Positions 1 to 8,498 of a DNA stretch of 64,000 nucleotides are shown piece after piece. Below the pieces are notes generated by a model. It was not told where the DNA came from and did not search any database. It saw nothing but the letters and a program-made list of their open reading frames with translations. Each line of letters begins with the position of its first letter. Position 1 is the stretch's first letter. The position numbers and the translations under genes were made by a program. The DNA lies in contig JAQBPB010000083.1 of NCBI GenBank assembly GCA_028287745.1, positions 1 to 64,000 on the forward strand, read 5' to 3'. This DNA comes from Chloroflexota bacterium (GTDB lineage Bacteria; Chloroflexota; Chloroflexia; Chloroheliales; Chloroheliaceae).

Positions 1-2
1 TG

Positions 3-80
3 GTAGGTATGATTATCTTTTTCCTGGTGCTGACCTGTTTTTTCACCAAACGCAAGGATAAAGCCTGGGAACGCAAGTAA
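3..80 (+). CDS. C-terminal end of a membrane protein (partial)
   Basis: Only the last 25 codons lie in the window, in frame 3, ending in TAA at 78-80. The visible peptide is a hydrophobic stretch (MIIFFLVLTCFF) followed by a basic tail (KRKDKAWERK). That is the usual look of a last transmembrane helix with a positively charged cytoplasmic end. Too little is present to name a family. The neighbouring lipoprotein gene lies on the opposite strand and converges with it, so the two are not one operon. Confidence 0.55.
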   Translation, partial: VGMIIFFLVLTCFFTKRKDKAWERK

Positions 81-387
81 TCCGGAAGGGGCTGCCCTGG
101 CAACCCACTTAACCCATATAATTGTCAACAACCAGCGCCTAACCCATTGGTTGTTATTCGCCAACCGCACCCGGTGGGTTCCAGGATTCCTCGTAGAGCC
201 GCTCATCGCTGTGTAAACTAAGTTTTATACATTTTTACTTAATTGGAGAGTAAAGTTTCAAATTTTGCTTAACGCAGCGCTAAAAAGAAAAGAGAGCGTG
301 TGTGGCTTTTCTTATTAAACAAAAAGCGGTGGCCCGACTGAACCACCGCTTTTGATGCCGGTTTCACACTAGAAAGGTGGTACTTTA
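81..387. other. Convergent intergenic region with two hairpins
   Basis: This gap separates the truncated plus-strand gene from the minus-strand lipoprotein gene. It holds a weak inverted repeat at 127-134/148-155 (AACAACCA / TGGTTGTT, no T-run) and a stronger terminator at 321-353, listed separately. I see no coding sequence in it. Confidence 0.5.
317..353 (-). terminator. Rho-independent terminator of the sugar-binding lipoprotein gene
   Basis: A 10-bp perfect stem (323-332 AAAGCGGTGG with 343-352 CCACCGCTTT) encloses a 10-nt loop. Read on the minus strand the stem is followed by a T-rich run, and it sits about 35 nt past the stop codon at 388. Confidence 0.75.
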
Positions 388-1767
388 TTATGATTTGGGC
401 AAAGGAACTTCCAGGTCACGCCCGGTCTTTTGCTTAAGCTCATCCGCGACCTGTTCCAGGGCAGTTTTAGGGTCGGCCCCTTTTAACACTTCGGCCTGGG
501 CTTCCAGGACGGCTGCCTGCCCCAGCGGGTTATCCACGTTATAAAATACTGGCTTTATCCCCGGAATCTGGTCAGTAAAAGTCTTCCAGATAGGCTTATT
601 GTTGAAATAAACCTGGGGTGCCGAATAAAATGGGTCGCTGTGGGCCGGAAGATACCCGGGCATAATTCCATAGTTCTTGAAAGTATTGTTCTGGCCTTCT
701 TTGGTAGCAAGCGTATACTCGATAAAAGCCCAGGCCGCTTCAAAGTTTTTAGTCTTGCTGGGAATTGCCAGGGTTGAGCCGCCCAGGTTCGCGACCCGGT
801 TCCCGCCTTTGGTAACAGCGGGCAGTAAGCTAACATCCCATTTACCGGAAAGTTCCGGGGCCGCCTGCATCAAAGTACCGCTCCACCAGACGCCCGATGG
901 CTGGGTCGCCACCTGGCCGTGCTTGCTTGCGCTGACCTGGTTAGCGCGGCCCTGGACATTCAGGATCAAATCTGCCGCCTTTAGCTTCTGAATAATCGTC
1001 ATAGCGTTAATGGCTTCGGGGGTGGTCAGGCTAATTTTCCCGGTCTTGTTAAAGTAATAGGCCCCTTGCTGGTTCATAATCATCCGAAAGAGCGTATCAT
1101 CGGTGGCCGGGTCCAGCGCGATCATTTTCACGCCAGGGTTAGCCGCCTGGATTTTTTTACCTGCATTAATAAAATCTTCCCAGGTTTCGATTGAACCGGG
1201 GTCAACATTGGCTTTCTGGAACATATCTAACCGGTAGAACAGGCCGGTTGGCCCGATATCCCAGGGCATGGCCCGTATCCGGTTTTTGATAGTTGATTTC
1301 GCCCAGCGGTTCGCGTCGAAATCCTTCTCGTATACGCTGGCCTTTTCGGTCAGGTTAGCCAGGCCCTCCGGAAACTTGGTTACAACAGCTTCCAGCCGTT
1401 CGCTCTCCAGGCTAATTACATCCGGTAAACCAATACCCCCGGCAGTCAGCCCGGTGGTCAATCTGGCATACACATCCAGGCGGTTGATTTCTTCTACCGT
1501 AATTTTAACATCGGGGTGAAGCTTATTAAAACCGGCAATATTGGCCTGCAAACTTTTGGCGGCATTGTCCCAGGCCCATACCAAAAGGTCACCCTTAAGT
1601 ACTGGTTTGACTGTAGGGGACGGGTTGCTGGCGGCAGTCGTCACCGGGATGGAATTAGTCGTTAATGGGGCTGTTGTGGTATCGCCACACGCGGCCAGCA
1701 GCAACCCGCCCAGCAGCAGCCATAAACCGTACATCGACCAACCGGTGGCCGTTTTAAATCCTGTCAT
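388..1767 (-). CDS. ABC transporter extracellular solute-binding lipoprotein (sugar type, family 1)
   Basis: A 459-aa binding protein, probably delivering a sugar or oligosaccharide to an ABC importer at the outer face of the membrane. The N-terminus is a lipoprotein signal: a hydrophobic helix (about residues 12-26) ending in the lipobox LAAC with Cys27, then a Thr/Pro/Ser-rich tether to about residue 55. The body has features of family-1 solute-binding proteins, such as the GDLLVWAWDN start, a central ANLGGSTLAIPSKTKN stretch, and AWAFIEYTL near the C-terminus. A GAGGAGG ribosome site lies about 11 nt before the ATG. No permease or ATPase gene is beside it on this strand, so its transporter is elsewhere or upstream beyond cydA. 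The substrate cannot be read from sequence. Confidence 0.85.
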   Translation of the reverse strand: MTGFKTATGWSMYGLWLLLGGLLLAACGDTTTAPLTTNSIPVTTAASNPSPTVKPVLKGDLLVWAWDNAAKSLQANIAGFNKLHPDVKITVEEINRLDVYARLTTGLTAGGIGLPDVISLESERLEAVVTKFPEGLANLTEKASVYEKDFDANRWAKSTIKNRIRAMPWDIGPTGLFYRLDMFQKANVDPGSIETWEDFINAGKKIQAANPGVKMIALDPATDDTLFRMIMNQQGAYYFNKTGKISLTTPEAINAMTIIQKLKAADLILNVQGRANQVSASKHGQVATQPSGVWWSGTLMQAAPELSGKWDVSLLPAVTKGGNRVANLGGSTLAIPSKTKNFEAAWAFIEYTLATKEGQNNTFKNYGIMPGYLPAHSDPFYSAPQVYFNNKPIWKTFTDQIPGIKPVFYNVDNPLGQAAVLEAQAEVLKGADPKTALEQVADELKQKTGRDLEVPLPKS

Positions 1768-1892
1768 AATGAATCTCGCCTCCTCTGGCAGGCAGAAGTA
1801 TACACCAGATGAGCCAAAAATACCTCATTTTTACTTCATTTTCCCAAACTAATTTAGGGTGAACAGCCCTTTTAAATAGGGGCTACTACCTA

Positions 1893-1921
1893 TTGTTATG
1901 AATGAAGGCATTGTTTATAAT
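1893..1921 (+). promoter_or_regulatory. Sigma70-type promoter of cydAB
   Basis: A -35-like TTGTTA (1893-1898) and a perfect -10 TATAAT (1916-1921) are separated by 17 nt. Transcription would begin near 1928, leaving a leader of about 130 nt before cydA. The Rex-like operator overlaps the -10 box. Confidence 0.65.
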
Positions 1922-1928
1922 TTCACAA
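1911..1928. promoter_or_regulatory. Rex-like redox operator over the cydAB -10 box
   Basis: The 18-mer TTGTTTATAATTTCACAA fits the Rex (NADH/NAD+-sensing repressor) pattern TTGTGAA-N4-TTCACAA at 12 of 14 defined positions. The right half is perfect and spacing is exact. It covers the -10 element, where a bound repressor would block RNA polymerase. Rex control of cyd genes is established in Bacillus and Streptomyces. No rex gene is in this window. Confidence 0.55.
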
Positions 1929-2057
1929 TGTGGGGTCAGGAATTCATTTTTAATACTGACAAAGCAACTTCTTAAGTTTGTCTACCGGTTTTACTGACCG
2001 TTTACTGCCACCGGGTAAATGTAGTTGGTCCTTTGCTTGGTTAGGAAGGGTTTAAAG

Positions 2058-3368
2058 ATGACAGATCTAATGGCAGCCCGGGCCCAGATGGGAACTTCCC
2101 TGGCTTTCCATATTATCTTTGCTGCGCTGGGTATCGGCTTACCTATGCTCCTCGTTATTTCGGAAGGTCTTTATTTAAAGACCAATAAAATTGTCTACCT
2201 CGCCCTGGCTAAAAAGTGGGCCAAGGCTACTGCTATATTGTTCGCGGTCGGGGCGGTTTCCGGTACCGTCCTGAGTTTTGAACTCGGCTTGCTCTGGCCG
2301 GGCTTTATGAAGTATGCCGGGAGCATTGTCGGTATGCCCTTCAGCCTGGAAGGTTACGCCTTTTTTATTGAAGCGATATTCCTGGGCCTATATCTTTACG
2401 GCCGGGATAAACTTAAACCGTTCGCCCACTGGCTGACCACTATCCCGGTTGCCCTGGGCGGAATGTTCAGCGGTATATTTGTAGTATCGGTCAATAGCTG
2501 GATGAATAGCCCGAGCGGGTTTAAAATCGTGGACGGTCAGGTGACCGACGTGGACCCTATAAAAGCCATGTTTAATGCGGGTTGGGGAACCCAGGCCCTT
2601 CATTCAACCCTATCGGCCTATATCGCGACCGGGTTCGCGGCGGCGGCGGTCTACGCCTTTGGCATTCTGCGGGGCCGCCGGACCGAATATAACCGGGCCG
2701 GACTGAGTATTACCCTGGCCATGGGCTGTATTGTTATTCCCCTCCAATTTGTCAGCGGGCATATCAGCGCCGAATGGGTGGCGGACCACCAACCCGCCAA
2801 ACTGGCCGCTATGGAAGGCCAGTTCAAGACCGAAGCCTGCGCCCCGCTGAATATTGGCGGTATCCCTAACCTGGAAACCCGCCAGACCGATTTTGCCATT
2901 CAGATTCCCTGCGGTTTGAGCCTTTTGGCCCACTCCGACCCGAACGCGGTTATAACCGGGCTGGATGACATTCCGGCCGATGAGCGGCCAAACACCCTGA
3001 TTGTTCACCCGGCCTTTCAACTGATGGTCGGGACCGGCACCTTATTGCTGATGCTCAGCGGGTGGGTCGGCTGGCGCTGGTGGCGCGAGAAACGCTTGCC
3101 TACCGGCCGCTGGTTATTGCGCCTGATTACATTTTGCGGGCCGCTGGGCTTTATCGCCCTGGAAGCAGGTTGGATTGTTACCGAGGTCGGACGGCAGCCC
3201 TGGGTGGTCTACGGCTACCTGCGCACCAAAGATTCGGTTACAACCGCTCCCGGCTTGCTGCCCATTTTCATCGGATTCACCATCCTGTATATCGCCCTTT
3301 CTATAATTGTAATCTGGCTGCTCCGGCGGCTGGCCGCAAGTAAGTCCGAAATGTTGAGTGAGGCTTAA
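2058..3368 (+). CDS. cydA: Cytochrome bd quinol oxidase subunit I
   Basis: A 436-aa polytopic membrane subunit that oxidises quinol and carries the haems of the bd-type terminal oxidase. Diagnostic features are His18 in the first helix (haem ligand position), the Q-loop entry QPAKLAAMEG that contributes to quinol binding, and the strongly conserved GRQPW motif near residue 370. The Q-loop is of the short type, giving a protein shorter than the roughly 520-residue E. coli subunit. An in-frame TTG at 2025 would add 11 residues, but AGGAAGGG at 2043-2050 sits 7 nt before the ATG at 2058, so I chose the ATG. cydB follows immediately. No cydDC assembly transporter is present here. Confidence 0.95.
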   Translation: MTDLMAARAQMGTSLAFHIIFAALGIGLPMLLVISEGLYLKTNKIVYLALAKKWAKATAILFAVGAVSGTVLSFELGLLWPGFMKYAGSIVGMPFSLEGYAFFIEAIFLGLYLYGRDKLKPFAHWLTTIPVALGGMFSGIFVVSVNSWMNSPSGFKIVDGQVTDVDPIKAMFNAGWGTQALHSTLSAYIATGFAAAAVYAFGILRGRRTEYNRAGLSITLAMGCIVIPLQFVSGHISAEWVADHQPAKLAAMEGQFKTEACAPLNIGGIPNLETRQTDFAIQIPCGLSLLAHSDPNAVITGLDDIPADERPNTLIVHPAFQLMVGTGTLLLMLSGWVGWRWWREKRLPTGRWLLRLITFCGPLGFIALEAGWIVTEVGRQPWVVYGYLRTKDSVTTAPGLLPIFIGFTILYIALSIIVIWLLRRLAASKSEMLSEA

Positions 3369-3369
3369 A

Positions 3370-4383
3370 ATGTTCGCAATTGAATTGCCCTGGATAGTAG
3401 CCGGGTTGATGACAATAGGGTTAACCCTTTATGTAATCCTGGCCGGGGCCGATTTCGGCGGTGGGGTCTGGGACTTACTGGCCTTTGGACCCCGTAAAGA
3501 TGCCCAGCGTGAGGCGATTGCCAAAGCGATGGGGCCGGTCTGGGAAGCCAACCATGTCTGGCTGATTTTTGTTATCGTGCTGCTATTTACCGCCTTTCCG
3601 CCTGCTTTCGCCGCTATCTGTACCGCCCTGGCGATACCTTTGACCCTGGTTACGGTGGGCATCGTGTTGCGCGGGGCCAGTTTTGTCTTCCGGGCCCATG
3701 CCGCTTCCCTGGTCATGGCTCAAAAAGCGTTTGGCTGGGTTTTTGGAGCGGCCAGCGTCATAACTCCCATCTTTCTGGGGATGTGTGTCGGGGCGCTCGG
3801 TTCGGGCAATATCCGCTTTAACCAGCAGGGCCATTTGCTCACCGGGTACTTTGACACCTGGCTTTCTCCTTTTCCTTTGATGATCGGCATCCTGGCCCTA
3901 TGCCTGTGCGCCTTCCTGGCGGCGGTCTACCTGACCCTTGAAACCACCGGCGAACTGCGGGAGGACTTCCGCTGGCGGGCGGTTTTCTCCGGCATTGTAA
4001 CCGCTTTGATCGCTACCATAACCTTGCCGGTCACGCTGGATGGCGCTCCGGTCCTCTGGCGGGAACTGGTCTGGGGCCGGGCTACTCCCCTGGTATTAGC
4101 AACCGTCCTTTTGGGCCTGGTTGCGATGTTAGCCTGCTACTTCCGGCGCTACCGCCTGGCCCGCCTGGCGACAATCGCCGAGGTCGCGACCATCGTCTGG
4201 GGATGGGCCATTGCCCAGGCCCCGGCCCTGGTGGTGCCTGACATAACCATAAAGGGGTCAGCGGCCCCGGACTCGGCGCTTGGCCCGCAACTGATTGTAC
4301 TGGGCCTGGGTTCTTTGATTTTGCTGCCTTCGTTGTGGCTTTTGCTTAAAGTTTTCAAAGGCCAGAACCCGGCGGCTCACTAA
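3370..4383 (+). CDS. cydB: Cytochrome bd quinol oxidase subunit II
   Basis: A 337-aa membrane partner of CydA, required for a functional bd oxidase. The first helix carries the conserved GADFGGGVWDLLA, and WEANHVWLIF matches the family signature (WDGNQVWL in E. coli). About eight hydrophobic helices are visible. It starts 1 nt after the cydA stop, with GTGAGG at 3358-3363 as ribosome site, so translation is probably coupled. An in-frame GTG at 3358 inside cydA is a less likely start. The operon appears to end here: the next gene has its own 120-nt upstream gap. Confidence 0.95.
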   Translation: MFAIELPWIVAGLMTIGLTLYVILAGADFGGGVWDLLAFGPRKDAQREAIAKAMGPVWEANHVWLIFVIVLLFTAFPPAFAAICTALAIPLTLVTVGIVLRGASFVFRAHAASLVMAQKAFGWVFGAASVITPIFLGMCVGALGSGNIRFNQQGHLLTGYFDTWLSPFPLMIGILALCLCAFLAAVYLTLETTGELREDFRWRAVFSGIVTALIATITLPVTLDGAPVLWRELVWGRATPLVLATVLLGLVAMLACYFRRYRLARLATIAEVATIVWGWAIAQAPALVVPDITIKGSAAPDSALGPQLIVLGLGSLILLPSLWLLLKVFKGQNPAAH

Positions 4384-4503
4384 AGTTTGCATTACCTTTC
4401 ACTAAACTTCACTCTTCAAATCTATTGCTGGCATATTTTATGTGATTGCTAAGCATAGTAAGATGTAAATAGTGAAGCAGAAGTGAAAGGTTTAAAGGTT
4501 TAT

Positions 4504-5019
4504 ATGAACTACAGTGAATTAAAAGGCCGGTCAATTGTCGATGTAAACAGCGCGAAAGGCATAGGTCATCTGGAAGACCTGGTGTTGCAACTGGATACGC
4601 GCGAAATAATTGGCTTAAGAATTAAAGAAGGCGGCCTTTTTAGCCATACAAATGCTATTTCGATTTCAGCTTTGCAAAGTGTTGGCAAGGACGCTCTGAC
4701 GGTCCAACTGCCGGTGGAAGCGACTTCGACCGGCAAAGCGGACTCCTCCAAAGATACCGTCCTGGAAAAAGGGCCGGGTCTGAACAGCCTGATAAATAAA
4801 CAAGTTGTTTCGCAAGGTGGCAAGTTGCTGGGTCAGATTAGCGATATTACCTTAGACCCGTCCAACCTGACTATTACCGGCTACGAAGTTAAAGAAGGCG
4901 GCCTGCTGGGTAAGAAACACAGCCTGCCCGAAAGTCCGGAGTTGACCTTTGGGCCGGAAATAGTAGTCATCCCGGATGCCCTGGCCGGTCAATTTAATAA
5001 AGCTGAAAAAAATACGTAA
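4504..5019 (+). CDS. Tandem PRC-barrel domain protein
   Basis: A 171-aa soluble protein with two PRC-barrel domains, at about residues 1-75 and 95-165. Each shows the family pattern of an opening strand with a Gly-rich turn (KGRSIVDVNSAKGIGHLEDL; NKQVVSQGGKLLGQISDI), then a strand of the form 'GLRIKEGGLF' or 'GYEVKEGGLL'. The repeat of KEGGL in both halves shows duplication. PRC barrels occur in RimM-like, photosynthetic reaction centre H-subunit and stress proteins, and no specific role can be assigned. ATG 4504 follows an AAAGG site by 5 nt; an in-frame GTG at 4483 would add seven residues. Confidence 0.8.
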   Translation: MNYSELKGRSIVDVNSAKGIGHLEDLVLQLDTREIIGLRIKEGGLFSHTNAISISALQSVGKDALTVQLPVEATSTGKADSSKDTVLEKGPGLNSLINKQVVSQGGKLLGQISDITLDPSNLTITGYEVKEGGLLGKKHSLPESPELTFGPEIVVIPDALAGQFNKAEKNT

Positions 5020-5057
5020 CAATATCTGCACAAAGGGGGCACGACTTCTGCTCTTAA

Positions 5058-5072
5058 AACTCCAATGGAGTT
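5058..5072. repeat. Short palindrome between the PRC-barrel gene and the next gene
   Basis: AACTCCAATGGAGTT is a 6-bp inverted repeat with a 3-nt centre, flanked by TTAA and AAAA. It could be a small hairpin or an operator for the gene starting near 5115. There is no T-run typical of a terminator. Confidence 0.3.
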
Positions 5073-5114
5073 AAAACACAAATCGGTGCCATTAACTCGC
5101 GCCGGGAAAGAGCA

Positions 5115-5849
5115 TTGGCTATTGCGGTGAGTAAACCAATTTACCAGGAGCATGTACCCCCGACCTTACCTTTAACCGAAGGTGACCCTATCTTAGAAAA
5201 ACCAAAGTCACGCTGGAATTTAAGGCGGGGCAAGCTTGTCCAGCATCGCCGCCGGGTACATCCCCTGGCCTGGATTCTACTGGGAGCGGTCCTGAATATG
5301 CTGGTCCTCAGCCTGGTCCTGTGGTGGGTGGTAGGCGCGTCACCCGGCAAGTTCAACCCGCCGCCTGCCGGTGCCAGCCTGGCAGCAGCTGATTTGAGTG
5401 TCAGGATTAACCAATCTTATGTAAACCGGGAAATTAGCCGGGCTATGAAGGCCACTCCCCTGGACGCTTTCGGAGTAATTTCCGTTACCCATTTGATGGT
5501 TGGATTTGAACCTGGCTCCCAGATGAAAGTTACGGTCAAACTCAATACACTGGGGCGTGACTTTGACTTTATATTCAGGGACTCGCTGGCAGTAGTCAAT
5601 CAGAAAGTGGTCCTGACTCAAATCGAGGACGTAAAGCTGCAAGGCTTAAACATACCCCTTTCGGCCCTTAACGAGGTCGTCAAGCAAGTTAACAACCTGG
5701 TCGAAAATGAAATCAATCGACAGGTCGGGGCCGGGAAACCGGGTGACTGCCTGACCTGTACAAACCTGGGCCGGATGCCTACTCTCCGGAGCCTGACCAG
5801 CGAGTCCGGCCTGTTGATTGCCCAGTTCGATATAGAAATAAAAGACTAA
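5115..5849 (+). CDS. Single-pass membrane protein of unknown function
   Basis: A 244-aa protein that I cannot assign to a family. Residues 1-50 are hydrophilic and basic (cluster WNLRRGKLVQHRRRV). One transmembrane helix follows at about 53-73. A Pro/Ala/Gly linker leads to an exterior domain of mixed beta character, with a CLTC pair near residue 213. The layout of inside-positive tail, single helix and beta domain with amphipathic strands recalls lipid-binding (DUF2993/LmeA-like) exported proteins, but this is only resemblance. The start is uncertain: TTG 5115 has a weak GGGAAAG upstream, and GTG 5127 is an alternative. A strong terminator follows. Confidence 0.65.
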   Translation: MAIAVSKPIYQEHVPPTLPLTEGDPILEKPKSRWNLRRGKLVQHRRRVHPLAWILLGAVLNMLVLSLVLWWVVGASPGKFNPPPAGASLAAADLSVRINQSYVNREISRAMKATPLDAFGVISVTHLMVGFEPGSQMKVTVKLNTLGRDFDFIFRDSLAVVNQKVVLTQIEDVKLQGLNIPLSALNEVVKQVNNLVENEINRQVGAGKPGDCLTCTNLGRMPTLRSLTSESGLLIAQFDIEIKD

Positions 5850-5882
5850 AAAGGTTTTATTTTCATCCCATAACGCTTTAAG

Positions 5883-5938
5883 TAGCTATTTGAAACCCTG
5901 CGGCCTCGCTGCCCGGTTTTTCAAATAGCTATTTTTTT
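5883..5938 (+). terminator. Rho-independent terminator
   Basis: A 13-bp perfect stem (5883-5895 with 5919-5931, TAGCTATTTGAAA / TTTCAAATAGCTA) with a 23-nt loop that can pair further is followed by seven T at 5932-5938. It ends the transcript of the membrane protein gene before dnaJ. Confidence 0.9.
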
Positions 5939-5980
5939 CGGAATCTAATACAAATCTAACAAACGCATAACCCAACTAAC

Positions 5981-6009
5981 TTGCCGCACTTCTATGGTAA
6001 TGTTACACT
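5981..6009 (+). promoter_or_regulatory. Probable promoter of the DnaJ-type chaperone gene
   Basis: TTGCCG (5981-5986) and TACACT (6004-6009) are 17 nt apart, and a TG one base before the -10 gives an extended -10. It would start transcription about 32 nt before the ATG at 6048. I see no CIRCE heat-shock operator nearby. Confidence 0.45.
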
Positions 6010-6047
6010 AAAGCCCAAGACTAGCTTTACACAGAAACCTGGATAAC

Positions 6048-7109
6048 ATGGCACAAAAAGATTATTACAAAATTTTAGAGCTCCCGCGTACCGCCTCCGA
6101 ACAGGATATTAAATCCGCTTACCGCCGGTTGGCTCGGAAATACCACCCGGATGTGAACCAGGACAACCCGCAGGCTACCGACCACTTTAAAGAAGTCAGT
6201 GAAGCCTATGAGGTCCTGGGCGATACCGAGAAACGTCAAAAATACGACCAGTTTGGCTCCGAATGGGAACGGTATGATAAGGCCGGTTTTAGCGCTAACC
6301 CCTCCCGTGGTAATGGTAGCGGAAACTTTACTTACGATTACACCAGCCCCAACGGTGGTTTTGGCGATATTTTTGATAGTATTTTTGGTACGACCGGTAA
6401 CCGGACCAGACAACGGCCAGGCGGCGCTGCCAGTGGTGGTCCAGGCCCAAGTGTCCATACCCGGGCCAATGATTTTGGCTTTGGTCGTGGAGCAGCTCCC
6501 CGTCCTCAAAGGGGCGATGATATTGAACAACCGCTGGAAGTAACCCTCGAGGAAGCTTACCAGGGTTCCACCCGCCAGTTACAGGTCCAATCTACGGAGT
6601 TATGCAGCTATTGTAACGGCACCGGGATGCGCACAGGCCAGCGCTGCACCCTTTGCGGCGGCCGGGGCGTGGTACCGCGCCCGAAAAGGCTGGAAGTCCG
6701 TATCCCAGCCGGTGTGGACGATGGTACCAAAGTGAAAGTACCGGGCGAAGGTGGGCCTGGCCTATCGGGCGGGCCGCGCGGCGACCTGTTACTGCGGGTC
6801 CAGGTTCTGCCTCACCCGGCTTTTGTACGCAAGGGGCCGGACTTGCACACTACTGCGACTATCTCGCTCTATACGGCGGTCCTCGGCGGTGAGATAATCG
6901 TGGCGTCTCCCAAAGGAAGCAAATTTGCCCTCAATGTTCCGGCAGAAACCCAAAATGGCAAAATCTTCCGCCTGACCAACCAGGGCATGCCGGTCCTGAA
7001 TGCGCCGAACAGCCGGGGTGATATGTACGTGAAAATTGAAGTAACGCTGCCTTCCAATCTTTCCGATACCGAAAGGCAATTATTTCAACAACTTAAAGAC
7101 CTTCGATAA
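6048..7109 (+). CDS. DnaJ-type chaperone with half zinc finger
   Basis: A 353-aa Hsp40 co-chaperone expected to stimulate DnaK. The J domain spans residues 1-70 with HPD at 33-35. A Gly/Phe/Asn-rich region runs to about 150, and C-terminal substrate-binding beta domains begin at about 158 (LEVTLEEAYQGSTR). The Cys-rich region has only two CxxCxGxG motifs (Cys186/189 and Cys200/203) rather than the four of classical DnaJ. Two pairs could still bind one zinc. It ends earlier than classical DnaJ (about 375 aa). There is no dnaK or grpE next to it, so it may be a specialised or second DnaJ. The next gene begins 26 nt downstream and is probably cotranscribed. Confidence 0.9.
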   Translation: MAQKDYYKILELPRTASEQDIKSAYRRLARKYHPDVNQDNPQATDHFKEVSEAYEVLGDTEKRQKYDQFGSEWERYDKAGFSANPSRGNGSGNFTYDYTSPNGGFGDIFDSIFGTTGNRTRQRPGGAASGGPGPSVHTRANDFGFGRGAAPRPQRGDDIEQPLEVTLEEAYQGSTRQLQVQSTELCSYCNGTGMRTGQRCTLCGGRGVVPRPKRLEVRIPAGVDDGTKVKVPGEGGPGLSGGPRGDLLLRVQVLPHPAFVRKGPDLHTTATISLYTAVLGGEIIVASPKGSKFALNVPAETQNGKIFRLTNQGMPVLNAPNSRGDMYVKIEVTLPSNLSDTERQLFQQLKDLR

Positions 7110-7135
7110 GGTCAAAAGGGAAGCCCTAAATTAAC

Positions 7136-8398
7136 ATGAACCTGGAAATCGAATTTGTCCCTGGTGAAAAATACCGCAACCGGCGTGGAACTTATGAGGT
7201 ACTTGAATTACTACCGGCCGGCCGGATGAAAGTGCGTTATCTTGATGATGATGTGGTGGCCGAGTTTGACCAGGCCCAGCAATCAAGGATTATCGCAAAT
7301 ATACAAATGGAGGAAAAATTCCAGGAGCAACAGGCAGCAGTAGTAGCAAAACCGGTGAAAGCCACCGCCCGCCAGGCGGCCCAGGCCCGGTCCAAACCGG
7401 TTGCCCCGGTGGCCAGGCCAGCCGAACCCCGTCCTTCCGCCAGTCCATCCGTCCCGAGTAATCCACCATCCCGCCCACCCGCTGCCCCGGCACCTGTTCG
7501 GCCTACCACAACTCCCGCCCGCCGCTCTACAACCTCGGCGGAAACCCTGGTAGATTTGCCCTCGTCGGTCCCTATTCGCACCCGTTTTGAAAAATTGGAA
7601 GTTTTCCGGCTGCTTACTTTTATCGGGTTCGGCAACCTGGACGGTCAAATCTGGTTTATCGGCACTAACGATACCGGCTCCGAAGATGGTAATGTTAATC
7701 TCTCCGAGCGAATTGCCCTGCCCGAATACCAGAATGAGCTGGCCGATACGGAGATTTTAAAGCAGCGCTACCGCACTGAAAGCAATTATTTCTACGGCAA
7801 CCCGGCCTGGCGGTACGCCAATTATTTGACCACTCACCTGCTAGAACCGGCCGAAAATCATACCGAAACGTTCCGTCGGGAGTACTTTACCAACCGCTTT
7901 GGCGCCCTGGATGGCCCGGTGTTATTGACCGATATTTTGCCGCTGCCCTCCCGCAACCTGAACAACCAGGAACGTTGGGTCTACCGCAACACGGCCATAA
8001 CCGACAGCCCCTATTACAATGATGTCCTGCGCGATACCCAGCGAATACAGGATGACCAGTTTTTAGGACGGCCCACTCGCTTGAAACGTCTCAGCGAGAT
8101 TTATAATACTTTGAAGCTGGAAGGAAAATCACCCCGGTTTATTTTCTGCTACGGCCGGGCCGCCCAGTGGAAGTATTTCAAAGAAATCTTCCCTTCCCTT
8201 ACCGCTTTTACAGAAATTGAATTAAAGGTCGCCCCGGATAAAGAACGGGTTGCCAAGTTAGCGGTCAGCAAGGATCAGGATAATGGAACCCTGGTCATTT
8301 TACTGCCCGGCCTGACACCCCAGGAAGGCGCTACCGAGTTCTTCCTTGACCACGTTGTTAGTATCATGAAAGGCATGAGCCGCCAGGCCGACCAGTAA
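7136..8398 (+). CDS. Two-domain protein; C-terminal domain possibly uracil-DNA-glycosylase-like
   Basis: A 420-aa protein I do not recognise with certainty. Residues 1-60 form a compact basic domain (FVPGEKYRNRRGTYEVLEL, then KVRYLDDD and QSRIIANI). Residues 65-145 are a Pro/Ala/Arg-rich linker. Residues 150-415 form an alpha/beta domain whose order of motifs (IWFIGTND at 172-179, LTDILPLPSRN at 264-274, FIFCYGRAA at 335-343, LVILLPGL at 386-393) recalls the strand ends of the uracil-DNA glycosylase superfamily. The classical catalytic motifs are not evident, so a fold resemblance is the most I would claim. It follows the DnaJ gene by 26 nt, suggesting cotranscription. Confidence 0.6.
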   Translation: MNLEIEFVPGEKYRNRRGTYEVLELLPAGRMKVRYLDDDVVAEFDQAQQSRIIANIQMEEKFQEQQAAVVAKPVKATARQAAQARSKPVAPVARPAEPRPSASPSVPSNPPSRPPAAPAPVRPTTTPARRSTTSAETLVDLPSSVPIRTRFEKLEVFRLLTFIGFGNLDGQIWFIGTNDTGSEDGNVNLSERIALPEYQNELADTEILKQRYRTESNYFYGNPAWRYANYLTTHLLEPAENHTETFRREYFTNRFGALDGPVLLTDILPLPSRNLNNQERWVYRNTAITDSPYYNDVLRDTQRIQDDQFLGRPTRLKRLSEIYNTLKLEGKSPRFIFCYGRAAQWKYFKEIFPSLTAFTEIELKVAPDKERVAKLAVSKDQDNGTLVILLPGLTPQEGATEFFLDHVVSIMKGMSRQADQ

Positions 8399-8415
8399 GC
8401 CGGTTTCTTAAACTT

Positions 8416-8457
8416 TAAAAGAGCGCAACCCCTGTTTTATGGAGTGGCGCTCTTTTA
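8416..8457. terminator. Bidirectional terminator between convergent genes
   Basis: TAAAAGAGCGC (8416-8426) pairs perfectly with GCGCTCTTTTA (8447-8457) around a 20-nt loop. A/T-rich ends give a U-run on both strands. It lies between the stop codons at 8398 (plus) and 8499 (minus). Confidence 0.85.
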
Positions 8458-8498
8458 ATTTGGGGAATGTAATCCAAACTACACTCAATCCACATCAG

